A stretch of DNA of 64,000 nucleotides, from NCBI GenBank assembly GCA_021769525.1, contig JAETSQ010000002.1:61743-125742 (forward strand), in the 5' to 3' direction. The position numbers were made by a program, and so were the translations under genes. Shown here piece by piece: positions 31,882 to 39,261 of the stretch. Below the pieces are notes generated by a model. The model had not been told where the DNA came from and did not search any database. It saw only the letters and a program-made list of their open reading frames with translations. Source of the stretch: Oscillospiraceae bacterium. GTDB taxonomy: Bacteria; Bacillota; Clostridia; Oscillospirales; Ruminococcaceae. The stretch's first letter is position 1; every line of letters begins with the position of its first letter.

Positions 31882-32946
31882 TTACCCCGCCGTTTCCTTC
31901 TTGGGGGAGAACAGCCTGGACACCTTGGCCACGACGGCGGGATTGCTGGCGATGGCCCGGCCCACCACCACGACCACCAGCAGCATACCGATAGGAATAT
32001 CCAGATACTGCTTGTTGACGTTGAAGCACAGGGGCATCCCGAACCGCAGCAGGGTGATGGCCACCGCCGCAAGAGCGGTGCCGATGGCGCTACCCTTGCC
32101 GCCGGTGGAGAGGGTGCCGCCCAGCACGCAGGCGGTGATGATGGTCATGGTGAAGTTGCCCCCCAGGTCCGCCTTGGCGGTGCCCAGCTGGGAGGTCATC
32201 ACCACGCCGGTGATGCTGGCAGCCAGGGCGCTGAGGATGTAGGTGGACATGATGACCCGGCGGCTGTTGACGCCGGAGTATTCGGCGGCGGAGGGGTTGA
32301 CGCCCACCAGGAAGACCTTCCGGCCGTACTTGGTGCGGTGGAGCAGTATGTAGGCGGCGGCCAGCATCACGAGGAAGATCAGGATCTGGAGGGGAATGAC
32401 GCCGAAGAGCTTGATCTTGGTGAGGGCCTTGAAGCTGTCCGGGAAGCCGCTGATGCCCTTGTAGGCCTCGGTGCTGGAAAGGGTGGATACCAGCAGCCCC
32501 AGCCCGGAGTAGAGGAAGCTCCCCCCCAGGGTGACCACCATGGCCTGCACGCCGCAGTAGGCCACAAAGAAGCCGCTGAGGGCCCCGCAGGCGGTGGCCG
32601 CCACAATGGCAAGGAGCGCCGCCAGCCAGATGTTCAGCCCAAAGTCCTGCCAGGCCACGCCGATGATGATGGAAGTGAGGCCCACGATGGCGCAGGACTG
32701 GATGTCGATGCCCCCGGTGATCATGACGAAGGTGACAAAGATGGAGATGTACCAGATGGGCAGATCGCTGTTGGCGGAGGTGAAGATGCGGGTGAGGGAA
32801 AGGAATTTCGGGTTGGCTATGCCGAAGATGACACACTCGGCCAGCAACAGCATGACCAAAAACAGATTCCAGCGGAAATTGGGGCCGTTCATCAGGCGGC
32901 GCAGGGAATCCCCCTTTTCGGGGCGGACCGAGTTCCGGTTCATCAT
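31882..32946 (-). CDS. lsrD: AI-2 ABC transporter permease LsrD
   Basis: A 354-residue BPD_transp_2-family permease with about nine or ten membrane helices. MITGGIDIQSCAIVGLTSIIIG is the conserved family segment after the third helix. GGTLSTGGKGSAIGT is the cytoplasmic loop expected to dock with the ATPase. Its start overlaps the lsrC stop by 4 bases (ATGA type), so translation is coupled. It is the second of two different permeases, as in enteric lsrACDB. Confidence 0.92.
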   Translation of the reverse strand: MMNRNSVRPEKGDSLRRLMNGPNFRWNLFLVMLLLAECVIFGIANPKFLSLTRIFTSANSDLPIWYISIFVTFVMITGGIDIQSCAIVGLTSIIIGVAWQDFGLNIWLAALLAIVAATACGALSGFFVAYCGVQAMVVTLGGSFLYSGLGLLVSTLSSTEAYKGISGFPDSFKALTKIKLFGVIPLQILIFLVMLAAAYILLHRTKYGRKVFLVGVNPSAAEYSGVNSRRVIMSTYILSALAASITGVVMTSQLGTAKADLGGNFTMTIITACVLGGTLSTGGKGSAIGTALAAVAITLLRFGMPLCFNVNKQYLDIPIGMLLVVVVVGRAIASNPAVVAKVSRLFSPKKETAG

Positions 32947-33959
32947 TGCTTGCCCTCCTTTCCGGATGAGACCGCCGAGGTGCGGGCGGCCAGCCGGGCG
33001 TGACGGTTGCGCACCGCGGCCCGGCGCTGCATCAGGGCGTCTACCACCACGATGGTGATGAGGATGACCCCGGTGATGGCGTTATCGTAGTTGGAGGAGA
33101 AGCCCATAAACACCAGCAGGTAGCTGATGGAGGCCATGATCACCGCGCCGATGCCGGCGCCGATCACCGAGCCCACCCCGCCGGAAAGGCTGATGCCCCC
33201 CAGCACGCAGGCGGCCACCGCCTTCATCTCGTAGCCGTTGCCGCTCAGGGAGGTGACGATGCCGATGCGGCTGCAGAAGATGATGCCGGCCACCGCGCTG
33301 AGCACGCCGCAGACCACATAGGCCAGCACCTTGGTGCGGGTGGCGGGGATGCCCACCAGTTCGGCGCCCCCGGCGTTATCCCCCACGGCGATGAAGTAGC
33401 GGCCCCGCCGTGTGCGGGTGAGGAGAGCGTGGATGACGATGGTGAGGGCCACCGCGCAGCAGTAATAGGTAGTAAAGCTGCCGATAAGGGTCATGGAGGC
33501 GATGTCCTTGAAGGACTTGGGGAGCTGGTTGACCTGTTCCACCCCCACCTGGAGGTACATGAGCCCCCGAAGGATGCCGTTGGTGCCCAGAGTGAAGATG
33601 AGGGAGGGGACCTTCATCACGGCCACGCCCCAGCCGTTGATGACGCCCACCACCACGCCGATGAGGATACCCACCAGAAAGGCCAGCAGCCAGTTGGAGC
33701 CGTTTTGGATCATGGTGCCCACCACGGCGGCCACCAGGCCCATGTTGGAGCCTACGGAGACGTCGATCTCGCCCACGAAGATGGCGAAGGCCATCCCCAC
33801 GGCGATGAGGGTGTAGACCACCGAGGTGTTGAAGCAGGCGCTCACGTTGGATACGGTGAGGAAAGAGGGGTTGATGATGCCCACGATGAGGAACAGCGCC
33901 ACCAGGAAGAGGAAGCTGGTCATCTCACGGGCCTTGAGGATCTTTTTCACCGTGCTCAT
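32943..33959 (-). CDS. lsrC: AI-2 ABC transporter permease LsrC
   Basis: A 338-residue permease with KAREMTSFLFLVALFLIVGI at its start and FVGEIDVSVGSNMGLVAAVVG, the family signature. The ATPase-docking loop reads GGISLSGGVGSVIGA. About nine hydrophobic helices are visible. It overlaps lsrA by 4 bases upstream and lsrD by 4 bases downstream. Together with LsrD it should form the heterodimeric channel. Confidence 0.92.
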   Translation of the reverse strand: MSTVKKILKAREMTSFLFLVALFLIVGIINPSFLTVSNVSACFNTSVVYTLIAVGMAFAIFVGEIDVSVGSNMGLVAAVVGTMIQNGSNWLLAFLVGILIGVVVGVINGWGVAVMKVPSLIFTLGTNGILRGLMYLQVGVEQVNQLPKSFKDIASMTLIGSFTTYYCCAVALTIVIHALLTRTRRGRYFIAVGDNAGGAELVGIPATRTKVLAYVVCGVLSAVAGIIFCSRIGIVTSLSGNGYEMKAVAACVLGGISLSGGVGSVIGAGIGAVIMASISYLLVFMGFSSNYDNAITGVILITIVVVDALMQRRAAVRNRHARLAARTSAVSSGKEGKQ

Positions 33960-35494
33960 ACGGCGGCCACCTCCTTTTCCAGGATCCCGAAGGCGGCTGC
34001 CGTCAGGTTATCCTGGTTGATGTCGTCCTGGCGGAACTCCGCGTTGAGCCTGCCCTGGTACATAACAACGACCCGGTCGGCCAGCTCCACCATCTCTTCC
34101 ATATCGCTGGAGATGAGAAGGACCGACACGCCCTGCTCCCGCAGCTGGTGGATGATGTGGTAAACGTCGCCCCGCGCCGCCGCGTCGATGCCGCGGGTGG
34201 GCTCATCCAGGATGACGATGCCGGGGGTGGTGGAAAGGCTCCGGCCGATGACGATCTTCTGCTGATTTCCGCCCGAAAGGCTCCCCGCCAGCTGATCCTG
34301 GCCGGTGACCTTGGTGCGGAAATTTTCGATGTAGCCCTGGGTGACCTTCCGCTCAAAGCGGCGGTCCAGGAGGAAGCGCCCCATGTCCGCGCTGAAGAGG
34401 TTGGCGCTGGTGGTGTTGGCCGCCACATCGCAGATCTTAAAGAGGCCGTTGAGGTGGCGGTCCTCCGGCACGTAGTTGAGTCCCGCCCGGATCACCTGCT
34501 GGGTCTTTTTGCCGGTGATGTCCTGGCCCCGCAGGAGCACCCGGCCCCCCAGGACCTTATCCATGCCGAAGATGGTGGTGGCCATCTCGGTGCGGCCCGC
34601 CCCCACCACTCCGGCCACCCCCAGGATCTCGCCGGGGTATACCTTCATGTTGATGTCCGAAAAGCCGTAGCCGCTGAAATCCCGCAGCTCCAGCACGGGG
34701 GCCGCCGTGTAGTCCACCGGCTTGCGCTCGGTGTGCCGCTCCTTCTGGGCCGCCTCCGTGTCCGTATCGGGGGGGAGCAGGCCCTTTACCAGGTCCTCCC
34801 GGACAAAGCCGGAAACGGGGCCCTGGATGGTGATGACGCCGTCCCGCATGATGGCTACGTGGGTGGCGATCTCAAACACCTCGGAGAGGCGGTGGGTGAT
34901 GTAGATGACGCCGATGCCCTTGGAGCGCAGGTCCGATACGCACCGGAAGAGGCTCTTCACTTCGTCGAAGGTGAGGGCGGAGGTGGGCTCATCCAGGATG
35001 AGGAGCTGGGCGTGGCGCAGCAGGCCCCGGAGGATCTCCACAAGCTGCTGCTCGGCGATGGAAAGGCTGTTGGCTTTACGACCCAGGTCCAGGTCCCAGC
35101 CCGCCTCCGCCATGGTGGCCACCAGTTCCTTGTGCAGCTCCGCCTTGCTCTGGGCAAAGCCGATGAGGATGTTCTCTTCCACCGTCATATTGGGGAAGAG
35201 CAGCGGCTCCTGGGGGACCATATAGATGCCGTGGGCCAGGGCGGCGGAGGTGCGGTTGAGGACCACCGGCTCCCCCCGGATGGATAATTCCCCGCTGTCG
35301 TATGTATAAAGCCCCATGATGATCTTCATCAGGGTGGACTTGCCGGCCCCGTTGCCGCCGATGAGGGCCAGGACCTCCCCCGGCATAACGTCCAGGCTGA
35401 TGCCCTTGAGGACGGCGTTGAGGCCGAAGGACTTATAAATGTCTTTTACCGACAGCAGAGGTGCTGCGCTTTGCGAAGTCTCGTTCCGTTCCAC
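33956..35494 (-). CDS. lsrA: AI-2 ABC transporter ATP-binding protein LsrA
   Basis: A 512-residue protein with two ABC ATPase domains, the normal length for LsrA. The first has Walker A GGNGAGKST and Walker B LLILDEPTSAL, but its signature is LSIAEQQ rather than LSGGQ. The second has a degenerate Walker A (GVVGAGRTEMA), a good LSGGNQQK signature and VILDEPTRGID. This asymmetry is normal for sugar-type CUT2 ATPases. I chose GTG 35494 because GGAGGG lies 6 bases upstream; an ATG at 35563 is in frame but falls between that site and the promoter. A consensus promoter is at 35566-35594. Confidence 0.93.
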   Translation of the reverse strand: MERNETSQSAAPLLSVKDIYKSFGLNAVLKGISLDVMPGEVLALIGGNGAGKSTLMKIIMGLYTYDSGELSIRGEPVVLNRTSAALAHGIYMVPQEPLLFPNMTVEENILIGFAQSKAELHKELVATMAEAGWDLDLGRKANSLSIAEQQLVEILRGLLRHAQLLILDEPTSALTFDEVKSLFRCVSDLRSKGIGVIYITHRLSEVFEIATHVAIMRDGVITIQGPVSGFVREDLVKGLLPPDTDTEAAQKERHTERKPVDYTAAPVLELRDFSGYGFSDINMKVYPGEILGVAGVVGAGRTEMATTIFGMDKVLGGRVLLRGQDITGKKTQQVIRAGLNYVPEDRHLNGLFKICDVAANTTSANLFSADMGRFLLDRRFERKVTQGYIENFRTKVTGQDQLAGSLSGGNQQKIVIGRSLSTTPGIVILDEPTRGIDAAARGDVYHIIHQLREQGVSVLLISSDMEEMVELADRVVVMYQGRLNAEFRQDDINQDNLTAAAFGILEKEVAAV

Positions 35495-35565
35495 GGCGGT
35501 CCCTCCGTTTCCTGTTGTATGATACTGCACAAATGTTTTTGGAATGCGCTTTTGTTTTTGCAAAT

Positions 35566-35594
35566 ATTATAAGCCCTTTGCGGAAATTTGTCAA
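35566..35594 (-). promoter_or_regulatory. lsrACDB promoter, consensus TTGACA-N17-TATAAT
   Basis: On the minus strand, TTGACA (35594-35589) and TATAAT (35571-35566) are 17 bases apart, a full consensus promoter pointing into lsrA. A promoter this strong fits a gene set held down by a repressor (LsrR) until the inducer appears. Confidence 0.88.
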
Positions 35595-35760
35595 CCGCCC
35601 CAACGCGTTCCGGAGCGATTCCCTGTGGTAAAATCCGGCAGAAAATCTTAAAACCACAGCGCGGTGACCCAATGTTTTGGGCCATATAGATAAATTCTTG
35701 CCGAAAGATTTGTGGATATTACCGTTTTTGAATTTTTACCGGTCATTGCGGTGTTTTTAT

Positions 35761-35790
35761 TTGACAAAGGAAACCCCTTGGTGCTATACT
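35761..35790 (+). promoter_or_regulatory. lsrR promoter
   Basis: TTGACA (35761-35766) and TATACT (35785-35790) with an 18-base spacer, 60 bases before the lsrR start. The divergent lsr promoters lie about 170 bases apart. I see no exact palindrome that can be named as the LsrR operator in the AT-rich stretch between them. Confidence 0.8.
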
Positions 35791-35850
35791 GTTTTACGAT
35801 ACATTTTATATTTGCGTCAACATTTGTAACGAGAGAAGGGGGCCAAAAGG

Positions 35851-36786
35851 ATGGATCCCGGCGACGCAAAGCTGGACTACGAAAACATACTGATGATCCG
35901 CTCCGCCTGGTACTATTATATGGAAAATTACACCCAGCAGCGGATCGCCGAGCTGCTGGGCGTCAGCCGCGCCAGGGTGATCGGGCTGCTGGAGAAGGCC
36001 AGGCAGACCGGGGTCATCCAGTTCCGCATCCGGCAGGACGGGGACCGGCACATCCGGGTGGAGCAGGAGCTGATCGCCCGCTTCGGCCTCAAGGACGTCT
36101 TTACCGTCCCCAGGGCGGACAGCCTCACGAACCCCAACGAGAGCATTGCCCAGGCCGCGGCCATGTACATCATCCGCCGTTTAAAGGGAGGGGACTTCCT
36201 GAACGTCGGCTACGGCGACACCACCAGCCGGGTGCTGAACCACCTGGCCATGGCGGCGGAGGAGCCGCTGAACATGGTCAGCCTCACCGGCGGGGTGAGC
36301 TACTACCTGCCCAATACCAGCTCCAATGTCTTCAACGCCGGGCTCTACCTGATCCCCTCCCCGCTGCTCCTTTCCAGCCCGGAGCTGCTGGAGGCCATGC
36401 GCCAGGAGCCGGTGGTGGAGGAGGTCTACCGGATGATCCCCCTTTCCCGGATGAGCGTCATCGGCATCGGCAGCATGAGCCGGGAGGCCACCATCCTGAA
36501 AAACGGAGTCCTCACCGAAAACGACTTCACCATCCTGAAGCTCCAGGGGGCGGTGGGGGACCTGCTCAGCCACTTTATCGATAAGGACGGCAGGCTGATC
36601 TCGGTGGAGCAGGACCGCAGGCTGATGAGCACCAGCCTGGAGGACCTGCGGATGCTGGAAAACGTCATCGGGGTGGCCGGTGGTCTTTCCAAGGTGGACG
36701 CCATCCTGGCGGCGCTCCGGGGCGGGTACCTGGACATCCTCATCACGGACCAGGATACGGCGCAGGCCCTTTTGGACCGAAGCTGA
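35851..36786 (+). CDS. lsrR: AI-2-responsive transcriptional regulator (LsrR, SorC/DeoR-type sugar-binding)
   Basis: A 311-residue repressor. The N-terminal helix-turn-helix reads YTQQRIAELLGVSRARVIGLLEKAR (about residues 27-51). The rest is the sugar-phosphate-binding domain: DFLNVGYGDTTSRVLNHL, SLTGGVSYYLP and VIGIGSMSREATI. The last of these lies in the region that contacts the phosphate of phospho-AI-2 in related proteins. The divergent placement next to lsrACDB and the downstream lsrK fix the assignment. Loss of DNA binding on phospho-AI-2 binding is known for LsrR and assumed here. Confidence 0.9.
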   Translation: MDPGDAKLDYENILMIRSAWYYYMENYTQQRIAELLGVSRARVIGLLEKARQTGVIQFRIRQDGDRHIRVEQELIARFGLKDVFTVPRADSLTNPNESIAQAAAMYIIRRLKGGDFLNVGYGDTTSRVLNHLAMAAEEPLNMVSLTGGVSYYLPNTSSNVFNAGLYLIPSPLLLSSPELLEAMRQEPVVEEVYRMIPLSRMSVIGIGSMSREATILKNGVLTENDFTILKLQGAVGDLLSHFIDKDGRLISVEQDRRLMSTSLEDLRMLENVIGVAGGLSKVDAILAALRGGYLDILITDQDTAQALLDRS

Positions 36787-36798
36787 AAATTATATATA

Positions 36799-36962
36799 AG
36801 AAGCCGTACCAATAGCCGTCGCACCCGTCTTGGCGGCAAATTTCCCGTCTGACTTCATCCCAAAAACTTGAAAGCCATAAAGGCTTCCTGCGTTTTTGGG
36901 ACATCGTCAGCCCGAAAAATTTTCTCGCCAATTCGTGCACTTCGGCTAATGGTACAACTTCT
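36799..36962 (+). repeat. MITE-like element, family 2, copy 1
   Basis: The ends AGAAGCCGTACCAATAGCCG and (reverse complement of the right end) AGAAGTTGTACCATTAGCCG form imperfect terminal inverted repeats. Pairing continues into the interior: CTTGGCG against TTGGCGAG, and GTCTGAC against GTCAGCC. The middle holds an inner hairpin, AAGCC-ATAAA-GGCTT. Interior segments such as GCACCCGTCTTG and CCTGCG-TTTTTG are shared with 58511-58684. It sits between lsrR and lsrK, 20 bases before the lsrK start, and supplies most of the intergenic region. Confidence 0.65.
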
Positions 36963-36982
36963 AATTGAAGGAGGCAGCAGAG

Positions 36983-38545
36983 ATGGCACAGTACTTGATG
37001 GCAGTGGATGCCGGGACCGGCAGCGTCCGTGCGGTGATCTTCGGGGTGGACGGCACCCAGGTGGGCTGTGTCCAGCGGGAGTGGACCCACAAGGAAGACC
37101 CCCGCTGGCCCGGAAGCATGGACTTTGACTGGGACACCAACTGGAGATTGGCCAGAGACTGTATCAAAGGGGTGCTGGAGGAGAGCGGCGTCGCGCCGGG
37201 GGAGATCGCCGCCGTATCCACCACCTGTATGCGGGAGGGCATCCTGCTCTACGACAAGGAGGGCAACGAGATCTGGGCCTGCGCCAATGTGGACGCCCGG
37301 AGCGACGCCCAGGTGGGCCAGCTCATCGCCCTGGACCCGGAGCTGGAAAAGACCATCTACAGGAAGAGCGGCCAGACCTACGCCCTGGGGGCGCTGCCCC
37401 GGCTGCTGTGGGTAAAGGACAATCTGCCGGAGGTCTACGAAAAGGCGGCGGCCATCGGGATGTTCAACGACTGGCTCATCTATAAGCTCACCGGCAAGCT
37501 GGCGGTGGAGCCCAGCAACGGCAGCACCACCGGCATGATGGACCTGCAGAGCCGGAGCTGGAACCCGGAGATCGCGGCCAAGTGCGGCCTGCGCGCCGAT
37601 ATTTTCCCTCCCGTTGTGGAGTGCGGCGTCAACTTCGCCGCCGTCAGCGCCAAGGGCGCGGCGGACACCGGGCTGAAGGAGGGCACCCCGGTGGTGGTGG
37701 GCGGCGGCGACTGCCAGCTGGGCACCATCGGCGTGGGGGCCTGCAAAGGCGGGCAGGCGGTGGTATTCGGCGGCAGCTTCTGGCAGTATGAGTTCAACAC
37801 CGGCAGCGGCAAGACCGACCCCGACTGCCGGGTGCGGGTCAACTGCCACGCGGTGCCCGACCTGTGGCAGTACGAGGCCCTGGCCTTCAAGCCCGGCCTG
37901 GTGATGCGCTGGTTCCGGGACGGCTTCTGCCAGCAGGAGAAGGAGGAGGCGGCCCGCACCGGCCGGGACCCCTACGACCTGATGAACCGGCAGGCGGAGC
38001 AGGTCCCGCCGGGCAGCTACGGGATGGTGTGCTGCTTCAGCGACCTGATGAACTTCATCAGCTGGAAGCACGCCAGCCCCACCTTCACAAACTTCCAGCT
38101 GGAGCCGGAAAAGTTCAACAAGTACACCTTCTACCGCGCCATCCTGGAGAACACGGCCCTGCTGGTGAAGGGGCACATCCAGCTGGTGCGGGAGGCCACC
38201 GGCAACGAGCCGGAGGAGCTGATCTTTGCCGGAGGGGCGGCCAAGAGCCCCCTGTGGTGCCAGATCCTGGCGGATGTCACCGGCAAGCCGGTGGCGGTGC
38301 CGGTGGTGAAGGAGGCCACGGCCCTGGGGGCTGCCATCCTGGCGGGATTCGGCGTGGGCATCTATCCCTCCATCGAGGAGGGGGCCCGCCGGACGGTGAA
38401 GTGGGACCGGCGGTTTGAACCCCGCCGGGAGAACGCCCCGGTCTACGAAGCGCTGTACCGGACCTGGCAGCAGGTCTACCGCGCGCAGATGGAGCTGTGC
38501 GACCAGAAGGTGACCCGGAATATGTGGGTCGCTCCGGGCCTATAA
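36983..38545 (+). CDS. lsrK: Autoinducer-2 kinase (LsrK, FGGY family)
   Basis: A 520-residue FGGY-type kinase. The N-terminus LMAVDAGTGSVRAVIFG is the phosphate-1 motif. STTCMREGILLYDKEGNEIWAC and NVDARSD follow the LsrK pattern. GGGDCQLGTIG carries the likely catalytic base D243. FAGGAAKSPLWCQILADVTG is the adenosine motif. ATG 36983 is preceded by GAAGGAGG; a TTG 18 bases upstream is rejected. The stop codon TAA is also the left target-site duplication of the MITE that follows directly, so the element landed at the very end of the gene without altering the protein. Confidence 0.93.
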   Translation: MAQYLMAVDAGTGSVRAVIFGVDGTQVGCVQREWTHKEDPRWPGSMDFDWDTNWRLARDCIKGVLEESGVAPGEIAAVSTTCMREGILLYDKEGNEIWACANVDARSDAQVGQLIALDPELEKTIYRKSGQTYALGALPRLLWVKDNLPEVYEKAAAIGMFNDWLIYKLTGKLAVEPSNGSTTGMMDLQSRSWNPEIAAKCGLRADIFPPVVECGVNFAAVSAKGAADTGLKEGTPVVVGGGDCQLGTIGVGACKGGQAVVFGGSFWQYEFNTGSGKTDPDCRVRVNCHAVPDLWQYEALAFKPGLVMRWFRDGFCQQEKEEAARTGRDPYDLMNRQAEQVPPGSYGMVCCFSDLMNFISWKHASPTFTNFQLEPEKFNKYTFYRAILENTALLVKGHIQLVREATGNEPEELIFAGGAAKSPLWCQILADVTGKPVAVPVVKEATALGAAILAGFGVGIYPSIEEGARRTVKWDRRFEPRRENAPVYEALYRTWQQVYRAQMELCDQKVTRNMWVAPGL

Positions 38546-38753
38546 GAGCCTATTCAGAATCTCCCTGCATACCGCCTTGGCAGGTCTTTTTCCACCCTGC
38601 CGCGTTAAAAAATCTTGAAATGCAGCAAGTATTCGGCGTAGCCGACGTGCCCGAAGGGACGCGTAGCGGCCCGTTAGGGCTTCGAGATTTTTTGCCTTGC
38701 AGGGCGAAAAAATCCCAGCCAATTCGATATACCTGGAGATCCTAAATAGGCTC
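38546..38753 (+). mobile_element. MITE-like element, family 1, copy 1, with inserted hairpin cassette
   Basis: 208 bp bounded by GAGCCTATTCAGAATCTCC and the reverse complement of GAGCCTATTTAGGATCTCC, flanked by TAA on both sides (38543-38545 and 38754-38756). It is inverted relative to the copies at 56204 and 62168. It is about 46 bp longer because its centre holds a GC-rich block (about 38633-38685: GGCGTAGCC, CGTGCCCGAAGGGA, CGGCCCGTTAGGGCT) that also occurs in the hairpin-cassette repeat at about 15428-15470. It has no coding capacity. Terminal sequence and a 3-bp TNA duplication suggest mobilisation by an IS5-family-like transposase. Confidence 0.8.
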
Positions 38754-38783
38754 TAAGGGCTCTGGGCAGAAGGAGGAAAGAAA

Positions 38784-39134
38784 ATGTTTATCATCAACGA
38801 GAACGAACGCGAGTACCGCTTTGGGGAGAGCGGCCCCAAATATCTGATGAAGGGGCCCCGGATGAACTTTGCCCTGGTGCGCTTTCTGCCGGGGGAGGAC
38901 TTCCAGGCCCACTATCACAACGTGATGGAGGAGGACTTCTTCATCCTGGAGGGCAAGGTGGACATCATCGTGGACGGGACGAAGCACGTGCTCTCCGCCG
39001 GCGACCTGATCCACATCGAGCCGGGGGAGGTCCACTATGTGAAAAATGCCTACGACGTGCCGGTAAAGATGGTCTCCACCCTGGCGCCTTACCAGGAGGT
39101 GGATAAGGTCACGGTGGAGAATCCGGTCTACTGA
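38784..39134 (+). CDS. Small cupin-domain protein downstream of lsrK
   Basis: A 116-residue single-domain cupin. Motif 1 is GEDFQAHYHNVMEEDFFILEG and motif 2 is GDLIHIEPGEVHYVKN, supplying the usual His-His-Glu-His metal ligands. Small cupins isomerise or bind sugar-like compounds. The gene lies in the lsrR-lsrK transcription unit, split only by the MITE, and a terminator follows. No LsrG-like ABM-domain gene is present in the locus, so this cupin is a candidate for the isomerisation of phospho-AI-2 that LsrG performs elsewhere. That role is inference. Confidence 0.85.
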   Translation: MFIINENEREYRFGESGPKYLMKGPRMNFALVRFLPGEDFQAHYHNVMEEDFFILEGKVDIIVDGTKHVLSAGDLIHIEPGEVHYVKNAYDVPVKMVSTLAPYQEVDKVTVENPVY

Positions 39135-39180
39135 GATATAGGCGTCTGCAAATCAGGCAGGTACATAAAAGGATAGGAAA

Positions 39181-39242
39181 ACACCTGGGAGGGCCGGGGA
39201 CACGGAGATTTTCCGTATCGCTGCCTTCCCAGGTGTTTTTTT
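39181..39242. terminator. Terminator between the cupin gene and comM
   Basis: ACACCTGGGA pairs with TCCCAGGTGT around a 40-base partly paired loop and is followed by seven T on the plus strand. Confidence 0.8.
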
Positions 39243-39261
39243 GCCGTAAAGCCTTTGAGCC

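Noticed and set aside
28672..36786. Ribose or other sugar ABC uptake operon instead of lsr
   Set aside because: Presence of LsrF, LsrK and LsrR homologues and two distinct permeases fits AI-2 uptake much better than ribose (rbs) systems.
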